DNA of 8,307 nucleotides from Sphingomonas sp. UBA4766 (GTDB lineage Bacteria; Pseudomonadota; Alphaproteobacteria; Sphingomonadales; Sphingomonadaceae). Below are positions 1-6,980 of the stretch, in pieces. Numbering within the stretch: the stretch's first letter is position 1; each line of letters opens with the position of its first letter. The position numbers and the translations under genes are program-made. The stretch covers positions 1 to 8,307 of the forward strand of contig DHHS01000132.1 in assembly GCA_002403415.1 (NCBI GenBank), read 5' to 3'. The notes beneath the pieces are model-generated. The model was not told the origin of the DNA. It saw only the letters and a program-made list of their open reading frames with translations, and did not search any database.

Positions 1-6
1 CGACCC

Positions 7-56
7 GCCCCCCGGGGGGCTGCCCCCGCCACAAACCATCGCGGTTCGGGCGGGCA
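7..56 (-). terminator. GC-rich hairpins downstream of csp, possible transcript end
   Basis: After the csp stop on the minus strand comes an imperfect hairpin at 21-56. Its outer stem pairs TGCCC with GGGCA and continues with GCC/GGC after a two-base bulge. Its inner stem pairs AACC with GGTT around a five-base loop. It is followed by a perfect 14-bp GC palindrome at 7-20. There is no T-rich tail, so this is not a textbook intrinsic terminator. It may act as a 3' stability structure or as an end point for other termination. Confidence 0.4.
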
Positions 57-70
57 CAGCCGATTGTCGG

Positions 71-280
71 TTACTCAGCCGCCTGAATGTTCACTGCGGC
101 CATCTTGCCCCGGCGGTCTTCTTCCAGCTCATAGCTCACGCGCTGATTCTGGTTGAGCGTCGCCATGCCGGCCCGCTCGACGGCGGTGATATGGACAAAG
201 GCATCATTGCCGCCGCCATCGGGCGCGATAAAACCATAGCCCTTGTCGGCGTTGAAGAATTTGACGGTACCTGTCACCAT
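71..280 (-). CDS. Cold-shock domain protein (CspA family)
   Basis: A 69-residue single cold-shock domain, the usual length for CspA-type proteins, which bind single-stranded RNA and DNA in the cytoplasm and melt mRNA secondary structure. The first RNA-binding motif is KGYGFI at residues 13-18 and the second is AFVHI at 27-31. The tryptophan of the classic KWFN segment is phenylalanine here (KFFN, 7-10), a conservative aromatic swap. The start is the ATG at 278-280, which has a good Shine-Dalgarno 8 nt upstream, and the stop is TAA. The gene follows uvrA on the same strand after a 191-nt gap, so it probably has its own promoter. The gap gives room for a long 5' leader, as is common for csp genes. 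Whether it is cold-induced or constitutive cannot be read from the protein. The family call is very secure; which paralogue it is, is not. Confidence 0.96.
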   Translation of the reverse strand: MVTGTVKFFNADKGYGFIAPDGGGNDAFVHITAVERAGMATLNQNQRVSYELEEDRRGKMAAVNIQAAE

Positions 281-471
281 TATGATGTTCCTTCTGTTCG
301 CAGGGGACGCCGGAAAATCGGCGCACCCGGTGCCTTAGGCAGCAGGGAAAGAAGGAAGGAGGAGCCGCAAAGCACCAGAAACCGTCGATTTGCGACTGTA
401 GCAACGTTGTATATGGCCCACCGCCGCCGAGATAACAAGGGGTTGCCCGTGCAAGGTCGGAAGGGGACGGA
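281..471 (-). promoter_or_regulatory. uvrA-csp intergenic region and probable csp leader
   Basis: This 191-nt gap lies between the uvrA stop and the cold-shock ATG. Read on the minus strand it carries a weak promoter-like pair: TTGTTA at about 434-439 and CATATA at about 411-416, separated by about 17 nt. If this is used, the csp mRNA would have a leader of about 120 nt. The leader contains a pyrimidine-rich tract (about 346-365), a short GCAC/GTGC inverted repeat, and a CGCCG/CGGCG inverted repeat. No convincing U-tailed terminator for uvrA is visible, so read-through from uvrA into csp is possible. The promoter is a guess from spacing; the leader structure is treated as a finding. Confidence 0.35.
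289..295 (-). promoter_or_regulatory. Ribosome binding site of the cold-shock gene
   Basis: On the minus strand this reads AGAAGGA and ends 8 nt before the ATG at 280. It is a clear Shine-Dalgarno and fixes the cold-shock start. The same bases are complementary to a pyrimidine tract further up the leader (350-357). Confidence 0.8.
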
Positions 472-3384
472 TCAACCACCCCGCCTCGGTTTCACCGCCA
501 GCATGGGTGCGAGGTAGCGGCCGGTGAAGCTGCGCGGTTCGCGCGCCACGGCCTCCGGCGTCCCCTCCGCCACCACTTCACCGCCCTTCACCCCGCCCTC
601 CGGCCCCAGATCGAGCACCCAGTCAGCGGTTTTGATGACGTCGAGATTATGCTCAATCACGACCACGCTATTGCCCTGTTCGACCAGCGCGTGGAGCACT
701 TCGAGCAATTTGCGTACATCCTCGAAATGCAGGCCCGTGGTTGGTTCATCGAGGATGTAGAGCGTTTGGCCCGTCGATCGCCGCGCTAGCTCCTTGGCGA
801 GCTTCACCCGCTGCGCTTCCCCGCCTGACAGGGTGGTAGCCTGTTGCCCGACCTTCACATAGCCCAGCCCAACCTCGGCGAGCATCGCCATCTTGTCGCG
901 GATCGGCGGCACCGCCTTGAAGAATTCGACCGCGTCCTCAACCGTCATGTCGAGCACATCGGCGATGCTCATCCCCTTGAACTTCACTTCCAGCGTCTCG
1001 CGGTTGTAGCGCTGCCCCGCGCACACATCGCACGTCACATAGACATCAGGCAGGAAGTGCATTTCGATCTTGATGAGGCCGTCGCCGCTGCACGCCTCGC
1101 ACCTGCCACCCTTCACGTTAAAGCTGAAGCGGCCGGGCTTGTAGCCCCGCGCCTGGGCTTCGGGCAGTCCCGCAAACCAATCGCGGATCGCGGTGAACGC
1201 GCCGGTATAAGTGGCAGGGTTGCTGCGTGGGGTGCGGCCGATCGGCGACTGGTCGATGTCGATTACCTTGTCGAGATGCTGCAAGCCGGTGATCTTCTCA
1301 TGCTTGCCCGCGATGATCCGCGCGCCATTCAGCGCGCGCGCAGCAGCGGCATAAAGAGTGTCGATGGTAAAGCTCGACTTGCCCGACCCCGATACACCGG
1401 TCACGCAGGTGAAAGTGCCCAGCGGGATGCTCGCCGTCACATTTTTGAGGTTATTGGCGGTCGCGCCGGTCAGCGTCAGCTTCTTGCCATTGCCCTTGCG
1501 CCGTTTGGCCGGCACGTCGATGCGCCGCGTGCCATTGAGGTAATCGGCGGTCACACTCCCACGGGTCGCCAGGATTTCGGGCAAAGTTCCCCGCGCGACG
1601 ATCTCGCCGCCATGCACGCCCGCCCCCGGCCCCATATCGAGGACATAATCAGCGCTGCGGATCGCATCTTCATCATGCTCGACGACGAGCACCGTATTGC
1701 CCAGATCGCGCAACCGCCGAAGTGTTGCGAGCAGCATGTCATTGTCGCGCTGATGCAACCCAATCGACGGTTCATCAAGCACATAGAGCACGCCACTCAG
1801 GCCGCTACCGATCTGGCTGGCGAGGCGAATCCGCTGGCTCTCGCCCCCGGACAGCGTGCCGCTGGTGCGGTCGAGATTGAGGTAGTCGAGGCCGACATTG
1901 TTCAGAAATCCCAGCCGCTCGTCGATTTCCTTCAGGATCGCGCGGGCAATCTCACGCTGCTGCGGGGTCAGCATGTCGGGCACGCGCGCGAACCAGCCCA
2001 GCGCATCGCCCACGGACAAATGCGTGATGCTGCTAATGTCGCGCATACCGATCTTGACCGCCAGCGCCTCGGGCTTCAGCCGCGCGCCGCCGCACGTCTC
2101 GCACGGGGCGCTGGATTGGTATTTCGACAGCTCTTCGCGCATCCACGCACTTTCGGTGCTCAGCATCCGCCGGTTAAGATTGCCGATCACCCCCTCAAAC
2201 GGCTTTTTCACGTCATAGCTTTTGCGGCCATCGACAAAGGTGAGCGTCACCGGCTTACCGCCCGTCCCGTGCAGGATGATAAGCCGCACTTCACCCGGCA
2301 AATCGCCCCATGGCGTATCAAGCGAAAAGCCGAATTCGCGCGCCAGGCTGCCCAATACTTGCATGTAATAGGGCGAGGGCGGCTGCGATTTCGCCCAGGG
2401 GACAATCGCCCCTTTTTTGAGGCTGAGCGCGTGGTTGGGCACCACCAGTTCTTCATCAAACAACAGCTTTTCGCCCAGGCCATCGCACGCCGGGCAGGCA
2501 CCTTGCGGCGCGTTGAAGCTGAACAGACGCGGTTCGATTTCGGCGATGGTGAAACCGCTGACGGGACACGCGAATTTCTCGCTGAACACGATGCGATTGG
2601 GCGGAATGCCCGCCCCCTTCATCGCGCCCGCACCCTCTGCCTCATCCTCGCGGCCGGGCACCACGCCATCGACCAGATCGACATAAGCAAGCCCGTCGGC
2701 CAGCTTCAGCGCGGTCTCGAAACTATCGGCGAGCCGGGTCGCAACGTCTGGCCCCACGACAATGCGGTCGACCACCACTTCGACGTCGTGCTTATATTTC
2801 TTGTCGAGTCCGGGCGCCTCGTCGATCTCATAAATCTCGCCGTCGATCCGCAACCGGGTGAACCCGGCGCGCTGCCATTCGGCCATGTCCTTCTTAAACT
2901 CGCCCTTGCGCCCGCGCACCACGGGGGCAAGCAACAGCGCACGGCTGCCCGCGGGGAGCGCCATCACCCGGTCGACCATCTGGCTCACCGTTTGCGCCGC
3001 AATCGGCAGGCCGGTGGCGGGCGAATAAGGCGTGCCAACCCGCGCCCAGAGCAAGCGCATATAGTCGTAAATCTCGGTCACCGTCGCCACGGTCGAGCGC
3101 GGATTGCGGCTGGTCGTTTTCTGCTCGATGCTGATCGCGGGGCTCAGCCCCTCGATATGATCGACATCGGGCTTTTGCATCATCTCCAGGAACTGGCGGG
3201 CATAGGCCGACAGGCTCTCGACATAGCGGCGCTGCCCCTCGGCATAGATGGTGTCGAACGCAAGGCTCGACTTGCCCGACCCCGAGAGCCCAGTAATGAC
3301 GGTGAGCGTGTCACGCGGAATATCAACATCCACGCCCTTCAGATTATGCTCGCGCGCGCCGCGAACCGAAATGTGAGTCAGCAT
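472..3384 (-). CDS. uvrA: UvrA, excinuclease ABC subunit A
   Basis: This is the damage-recognition ATPase of nucleotide excision repair; it loads UvrB on bulky DNA lesions in the cytoplasm. It is 970 residues with the full tandem ABC layout. Walker A motifs are GLSGSGKS (32-39) and GVSGSGKS (663-670). Signature motifs are LSGGES (511-516) and LSGGEA (852-857). Walker B motifs are LDEPS (536-540) and LDEPT (878-882). The C-terminal zinc module is complete (C762, C765, C785, C788), and a CETCGG motif lies at 428-433. The first zinc motif is CPVSG (273-277), with serine replacing the usual second cysteine, and CPAC follows at 297-300. The ATG at 3382-3384 was chosen because the protein then begins with the conserved MLTHISVRGAREHNL segment. 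A frame-open extension to 3510 would overlap the LexA box and the hydrolase gene and reads as low-complexity sequence. The gene lies 43 nt downstream of the hydrolase. Regulation is probably by LexA. Confidence 0.98.
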   Translation of the reverse strand: MLTHISVRGAREHNLKGVDVDIPRDTLTVITGLSGSGKSSLAFDTIYAEGQRRYVESLSAYARQFLEMMQKPDVDHIEGLSPAISIEQKTTSRNPRSTVATVTEIYDYMRLLWARVGTPYSPATGLPIAAQTVSQMVDRVMALPAGSRALLLAPVVRGRKGEFKKDMAEWQRAGFTRLRIDGEIYEIDEAPGLDKKYKHDVEVVVDRIVVGPDVATRLADSFETALKLADGLAYVDLVDGVVPGREDEAEGAGAMKGAGIPPNRIVFSEKFACPVSGFTIAEIEPRLFSFNAPQGACPACDGLGEKLLFDEELVVPNHALSLKKGAIVPWAKSQPPSPYYMQVLGSLAREFGFSLDTPWGDLPGEVRLIILHGTGGKPVTLTFVDGRKSYDVKKPFEGVIGNLNRRMLSTESAWMREELSKYQSSAPCETCGGARLKPEALAVKIGMRDISSITHLSVGDALGWFARVPDMLTPQQREIARAILKEIDERLGFLNNVGLDYLNLDRTSGTLSGGESQRIRLASQIGSGLSGVLYVLDEPSIGLHQRDNDMLLATLRRLRDLGNTVLVVEHDEDAIRSADYVLDMGPGAGVHGGEIVARGTLPEILATRGSVTADYLNGTRRIDVPAKRRKGNGKKLTLTGATANNLKNVTASIPLGTFTCVTGVSGSGKSSFTIDTLYAAAARALNGARIIAGKHEKITGLQHLDKVIDIDQSPIGRTPRSNPATYTGAFTAIRDWFAGLPEAQARGYKPGRFSFNVKGGRCEACSGDGLIKIEMHFLPDVYVTCDVCAGQRYNRETLEVKFKGMSIADVLDMTVEDAVEFFKAVPPIRDKMAMLAEVGLGYVKVGQQATTLSGGEAQRVKLAKELARRSTGQTLYILDEPTTGLHFEDVRKLLEVLHALVEQGNSVVVIEHNLDVIKTADWVLDLGPEGGVKGGEVVAEGTPEAVAREPRSFTGRYLAPMLAVKPRRGG

Positions 3385-3392
3385 GGGGTGAA

Positions 3393-3407
3393 GTTCTAGG
3401 AATGTTC
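3393..3407 (-). promoter_or_regulatory. LexA (SOS) box of uvrA
   Basis: The plus strand reads GTTC, seven bases, GTTC (GAAC-N7-GAAC in the direction of uvrA). This is exactly the direct-repeat LexA operator established for Alphaproteobacteria, which differs from the E. coli CTG-N10-CAG box. Its near edge is 8 nt from the uvrA ATG and it lies wholly in the 43-nt gap, where a repressor would block uvrA transcription. uvrA is a classical SOS gene, so motif, position and target agree. Confidence 0.88.
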
Positions 3408-3422
3408 CAGCAGAATTGCCAG
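3393..3422 (-). promoter_or_regulatory. Candidate uvrA core promoter
   Basis: Read on the minus strand, CTGGCA (3417-3422) matches four of six bases of the -35 consensus. TAGAAC (3393-3398) matches four of six of the -10 consensus. The spacer is 18 nt. The -10 hexamer shares bases with the LexA half-site nearest uvrA. Transcription would start about at the ATG. Both hexamers are weak, so this rests mainly on spacing and on overlap with the operator. Confidence 0.45.
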
Positions 3423-3427
3423 AGGGT

Positions 3428-4168
3428 TCATCCGGTTTTGCGGGATGCACTGTCTGCCAACACCGCCGCCACTGCTCGCAACACGCCGACGCGGAACTGG
3501 ACCCCGACATGGCTGCCGCGCAGTTCGATCACGCGCAAGCCCGACTCGTCGTCGGCAAAGCACGCGCGGCCATTGACCAAGCCATCGCTCGCGCTCCAGA
3601 TCGCGGTTGCGGGCACCGGCAGCGGTGCGGCAATTTCCGCCTGACGCGCGATCAGCGCAGGATCGTCAATCCCCTCGCCACTGACCCATTGATAGGTCCG
3701 CCAGGCATTTGTCGCGCGCGGCCCGGCGGCATAGGGCGACGCAATCGTGATGACTTCGCGCACCACGTCACCGCCAAGTCGGTGCGCCGCCAGCCGGGCC
3801 ATGATCCCGCCCAGTGACACGCCGATCAGCGTCAAAGGTTCCCCCATCGACGCAGCGTGATCGCTGATTCGCGCCAGCAGCCGGGCACCATCGGCGCCAA
3901 CCGTCCGCGTCCCGAAATTGCGCCCCAGCCCCCATGTATCGACCCGATAACCCATCCCGCGCAGATACTGCGCCATAACAACCATCGACCGATCAGCATT
4001 GATAAGGCCGGGCAGAAGGAGAATCGGACGGCCATCGCCCGGCGGCGCTCCCCGCAACGTCCGTGCCGATGCCGCAAGCTCTGCCAACGTCCAGGCAGCG
4101 CGCGGCAGCTCCGCCGCCCAGAGCAGCCGGCTGGGCGGCGGAAGCTGGGGCAAGGGCGCGCTGCACAT
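3428..4168 (-). CDS. Alpha/beta-fold hydrolase (lipase/esterase-like)
   Basis: A 246-residue protein with alpha/beta-hydrolase signatures. LLPGL at 51-55 fits the oxyanion-hole strand-loop. GVSLGG (116-121) is the nucleophile elbow with S118. D195 (in SASDGL) and H220 (in GSHVGV) are in the right order and spacing to complete a Ser-Asp-His triad. The HG-type or PG-type loop and the compact size recall small lipase/acyltransferase-like hydrolases, but the substrate cannot be read from the sequence. No signal peptide is evident, so it is probably cytoplasmic. The start is the ATG at 4166-4168, the first available after an in-frame TGA four codons upstream; no clear Shine-Dalgarno precedes it. 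It lies just upstream of uvrA on the same strand, with the uvrA SOS box directly after its stop, so it could also contribute read-through transcript to uvrA. It is divergent from the cytochrome gene. Confidence 0.88.
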   Translation of the reverse strand: MCSAPLPQLPPPSRLLWAAELPRAAWTLAELAASARTLRGAPPGDGRPILLLPGLINADRSMVVMAQYLRGMGYRVDTWGLGRNFGTRTVGADGARLLARISDHAASMGEPLTLIGVSLGGIMARLAAHRLGGDVVREVITIASPYAAGPRATNAWRTYQWVSGEGIDDPALIARQAEIAAPLPVPATAIWSASDGLVNGRACFADDESGLRVIELRGSHVGVQFRVGVLRAVAAVLADSASRKTG

Positions 4169-4378
4169 ACCGCTGGTTCATAGCATGGGCCGGTTGACCG
4201 GACCAGCTCACCATACCCATTGCCGCGATGTGCGCTGGCCGCTCGGTTGGGTTGCGACTAATGGGTAATCGCCCCGTTAAATCTGCCTGGCGCAAATCGG
4301 GAAACCACCACCGCGCCATCCCCCATAGCGCTAATCGACGCCCTTTCGGGCCGATCAAGATCAAGGGGGAAATGTCCG
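4169..4378. promoter_or_regulatory. Divergent intergenic region (hydrolase / cytochrome gene)
   Basis: This 210-nt gap must hold the promoters for the leftward hydrolase and the rightward haem protein. Toward the latter there is a weak pair, TTGCGA (4252-4257) and GTTAAA (4276-4281), 18 nt apart. A small GCCC/GGGC hairpin lies near 4340-4352. Open frames across the gap have no recognisable product, and I see no operator that I can name. Confidence 0.3.
4363..4370 (+). promoter_or_regulatory. Ribosome binding site of the monohaem protein gene
   Basis: AAGGGGGA ends 8 nt before the ATG at 4379 and is a strong purine-rich Shine-Dalgarno. It supports that ATG over the out-of-frame ATG at 4372-4374, which is only 1 nt from the purine run. 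Confidence 0.8.
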
Positions 4379-6175
4379 ATGGCCAAGCATGCGCCGGGTT
4401 CAAAAGGCCTTACGGTTCTGGCGCTCGTCATGGCGAGCGTTGCGACGGCAGGGCTTGCGCTAACGGCATCGGGCAGCCGACCTGGCCGCCTGACCATTGT
4501 TCCCAAAAGCCGTGCGATCACCAGCGTGTCGACGATCTCCGGCGCCACCGCACCGGCCCATCCTGCAACCGCGGTGACCACCGGCGCGTCCTATGACGCT
4601 GCGCTGGCGGTATGGCGCAAGCCGCGCGAGAAGGATTCGTGCGTGTCTTGTCACGGGCCCGACTTTATCGACCTCGCGCATATCGGCACCACCGACAGCG
4701 ATCTGGTGCGCCGCGCGATCAGCGACGGGGCCAGCGCGAGCGAAGCTCAAACCTTGTTGAAAGCGGTCAAGGATCTGCGGTTCCGCTACCTCATCACCCC
4801 GCGCGATCCGCGCACCTTTCGACCGTTTCAGCCCGGCGGCGCGGTGCTGCCCGGCGCATCGAGCATCGAGCGCGACGCGGCCTTTGGCGACGAGTTGATT
4901 CAACGCTTGCCAACGATTGGCAGCGCCACCCCGGTGCGCACGCTGGCCGACGCCCACCGCGCCCGCGACGAATTGCTGGCGGTGAATTTCGATACGTTGC
5001 GCATCGGCATCCCCTTCCCGCTATGGTCAGCCGATATCGCCCACGGCGCGCACGAAGGGACGATGAACGATTGGATCGCCGATCTGCCGCGCGTGCCCCG
5101 CCCGGAATTCGCCGCCGCCTGGACCGGGTTGCAAGATGTCTATCTGCGCGACCCGTCGGATTTCAACTTCTGGAAGCTCTATTTCGCGGTCGACGAAATG
5201 ACCGAGGGCTTTGCCAAAGTGTCCCCCGCCGATCCGGCCGACAAGTGGAAAGCGCATGACTTGTCGCTCGTCAAATATCGCGCGACGCTGATCGGCCAGC
5301 ATCTGTTCCGAACCCAGGCGCTGCGGCGCACCGGCTTTGTTCAGGGTCAGACCGCCTTTTCCTATCTCGCGACCGATCCGGCGTTCCGCGTCCCGTTCGC
5401 GCGCGAGGCCGTGACGTTGCGCACCGGCGACCGGCTGGAAGAGTTTTTGCCGAATCCGATGTGGGAAATCGGTGATTTCGAACGGCGCGACCACGCCCCA
5501 TCGCTGCTGACTGCGGGACAGCCCGGCAACATCAACACGCGCGACCGGTCGCACGATCAGCTCCGGCTGCTCGGCTATCCCCAATTCGTGATCGACAGCA
5601 TCAATTCGACCAAGACGGTCGAGCAGGCCGCTGACGAACTGCGGCTGAGCTGGTTCATGATCGGGATGCGATTCGATCCGGGATTGCTGCGCACGCACCC
5701 GTCCAATTCGACGAAGGTCGGCGAATATCTTCATGTCCAACTGTGGAAGAGGGATTATTTCGTTCACCGCACCTTCACGCAATTCCTGCGGATGATCGTC
5801 CAGAGCTACGGCGCCAATGCAACGGTCAAGGCACCACCGCCTTTCCGGCTGAAATTCCATTACTTCACCGCCTATGATCGCGCCGTGCCGACCCGCTGGA
5901 ACAGCGATCCGCAGAACCAGATCAGCCCGGCGGTCAAGGCGCGGCAACTTGACGTTTACAAGCGGCTGACTGCCAACATGTTCCGGATGAGCCTGTTGCT
6001 GCACGAAGAGGCGCTCGATCGCGGCGTGATTGCGCCCTATGGCGCATCGAGCACGCAGGACGGCGATTTTCAGCCGATCATCGACTTTCTGAACTATGCG
6101 AACCTGCCCGACCGGGCCGCCGACAACGCGCTAGTCCGCCGCGTTGCGGCCAAGGCGGGGCGCCCGATCAGCTAA
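4379..6175 (+). CDS. Large exported monohaem c-type cytochrome-like protein, function unknown
   Basis: A 598-residue protein that I cannot place in a named family. The N-terminus has basic residues followed by a hydrophobic stretch (about 11-30), fitting a Sec signal peptide or membrane anchor, so the mature part is probably periplasmic. One covalent haem site, CVSCH, lies at 88-92 and is followed by GPDF. No methionine occurs between it and residue 229, so the sixth haem ligand is not obvious; a histidine (H101) or a distant Met are options. The remaining roughly 450 residues have no second CxxCH and no motif I recognise. They are rich in aromatic and charged residues, for example NPMWEIGDFERRDHA near 359 and SWFMIGMRFDPG near 424. 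The frame is intact with a strong ribosome binding site. The gene stands alone, divergent from the hydrolase and convergent with the PepSY gene. An electron-transfer or oxidoreductase role is inferred from the haem motif only. Confidence 0.8.
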   Translation: MAKHAPGSKGLTVLALVMASVATAGLALTASGSRPGRLTIVPKSRAITSVSTISGATAPAHPATAVTTGASYDAALAVWRKPREKDSCVSCHGPDFIDLAHIGTTDSDLVRRAISDGASASEAQTLLKAVKDLRFRYLITPRDPRTFRPFQPGGAVLPGASSIERDAAFGDELIQRLPTIGSATPVRTLADAHRARDELLAVNFDTLRIGIPFPLWSADIAHGAHEGTMNDWIADLPRVPRPEFAAAWTGLQDVYLRDPSDFNFWKLYFAVDEMTEGFAKVSPADPADKWKAHDLSLVKYRATLIGQHLFRTQALRRTGFVQGQTAFSYLATDPAFRVPFAREAVTLRTGDRLEEFLPNPMWEIGDFERRDHAPSLLTAGQPGNINTRDRSHDQLRLLGYPQFVIDSINSTKTVEQAADELRLSWFMIGMRFDPGLLRTHPSNSTKVGEYLHVQLWKRDYFVHRTFTQFLRMIVQSYGANATVKAPPPFRLKFHYFTAYDRAVPTRWNSDPQNQISPAVKARQLDVYKRLTANMFRMSLLLHEEALDRGVIAPYGASSTQDGDFQPIIDFLNYANLPDRAADNALVRRVAAKAGRPIS

Positions 6176-6188
6176 TCGCCAAGCGAAA

Positions 6189-6217
6189 GCGGGTGCCGCC
6201 ATCGCGCGGCACCCCGC
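6189..6217. terminator. Hairpin between convergent genes, possible terminator
   Basis: GGGTGCCGC (6191-6199) pairs perfectly with GCGGCACCC (6206-6214) around a six-base loop. With one bulged C the stem extends outward by two further G-C pairs. It lies 15 nt after the cytochrome stop and about 75 nt beyond the PepSY stop on the other strand, so it could serve transcripts from both sides. There is no T-run on either side, which lowers confidence in intrinsic termination. A second, weaker 6-bp stem (TCGACT/AGTCGA, 6241-6259) lies between it and the PepSY stop. Confidence 0.5.
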
Positions 6218-6288
6218 CCGTGGGGATGGTTAGACTTGGTTCGACTGATGACGAGTCGACATCGGCTTCTGCTTGACTGAAACAGACT

Positions 6289-6972
6289 CTAGCCCGCACT
6301 CATGTGACGACCACGGCGGCGAAACAGCAGCGCAATTCCCAGGATGACCGCTAATAGCGAGAGGGCAGCTGCGCCGATCAACATCGGATGGCTGCTCGCC
6401 TCCCGCTCTCGTAAGTCCATGATGTGTAACCCCCACATCAAGTCATACCAGCGCCACTGCGCCGATCGAACCGCAAGCAAACTGCCCGTGTCGGCATCAA
6501 CATACACATTGGTGCCATCAGCAAACGTGATGCCCCACGCCGGGCGGCGGCGCCGAAGGTCGAGGGGCGGATGGTCGGCGGAGGTATGGCGCGCGCCGAC
6601 AATCTCCACATCAGGCAGATACCAGCGCCGGGCAATCGCGCGCGCCTCAGCCTCATCGACTCGGGGTAGCCAGCGACCGTCGCGCGCGGTCCAGCGCATC
6701 TCATGCCCCCCCGCAAAGATCGCGACCCACACCGGGCCTCGCCGCTGCTGCTCAAGCCGCAGCATGATCGGCGCGCCATGATCTGTGGGCAGGGTGGGCA
6801 GGACCAGCGGCCGGTCAAGCGCGATGGGCACGGGTTTGCGCCTGAGATGCTCGCCGCGCACTTCCTCAATCGGTCGTGCCGTCATCCACAGACCGCTCGC
6901 GGTCCACAGCAGCAACGGCACGCCGACCAACCAGCCGAGCCAGACGTGCCAGCGTCCCAATTGCCGCATCAT
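6289..6972 (-). CDS. PepSY domain membrane protein with two transmembrane helices
   Basis: A 227-residue inner-membrane protein. Helix 1 is about residues 8-31 and helix 2 about 196-218, followed by a basic RRRGR segment that suggests a cytoplasmic C-terminus. The periplasmic loop between them carries a PepSY-like segment (about 105-170) with the strand-turn DADTGSLLAV at 159-168. The RWHVWLGW motif in helix 1 and WGLHIMD (180-186) are typical of PepSY-associated helix proteins. H9 and H183 are the conserved-looking histidines. The family has been linked to membrane redox and iron-reduction roles, but nothing here proves one. The start is taken as the tandem ATG-ATG at 6967-6972, 8 nt after the lpdA stop. 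A longer open frame to 7149 would run through the end of lpdA and gives a non-protein-like extension. No strong Shine-Dalgarno is seen, so coupling to lpdA translation is likely. Confidence 0.87.
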   Translation of the reverse strand: MMRQLGRWHVWLGWLVGVPLLLWTASGLWMTARPIEEVRGEHLRRKPVPIALDRPLVLPTLPTDHGAPIMLRLEQQRRGPVWVAIFAGGHEMRWTARDGRWLPRVDEAEARAIARRWYLPDVEIVGARHTSADHPPLDLRRRRPAWGITFADGTNVYVDADTGSLLAVRSAQWRWYDLMWGLHIMDLREREASSHPMLIGAAALSLLAVILGIALLFRRRGRHMSAG

Positions 6973-6980
6973 CGGCTGGA

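Noticed and set aside
287..299. GTTC-N5-GTTC repeat in front of csp, resembling a second LexA box
   Set aside because: The spacing is five bases, not seven, and it coincides with the Shine-Dalgarno, which explains the sequence.
844..3399. An 851-codon open frame on the plus strand, opposite uvrA
   Set aside because: It is a mirror of uvrA in GC-rich codon usage: histidine- and arginine-rich, with no recognisable domain and no ribosome binding site. uvrA on the other strand has every family motif, so this frame is not coding.
3385..3510. Longer uvrA start adding 42 residues
   Set aside because: The extension overlaps the hydrolase end, the LexA box and the likely promoter, and is low-complexity. 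UvrA proteins start at the MLTHISVRGA-type segment.
4301..4330. GGAAAC near 4301 as a stress sigma-factor (EcfG-type) -35 element
   Set aside because: No CGTT-like -10 occurs at the required 16-17 nt spacing, so the match is not supported.
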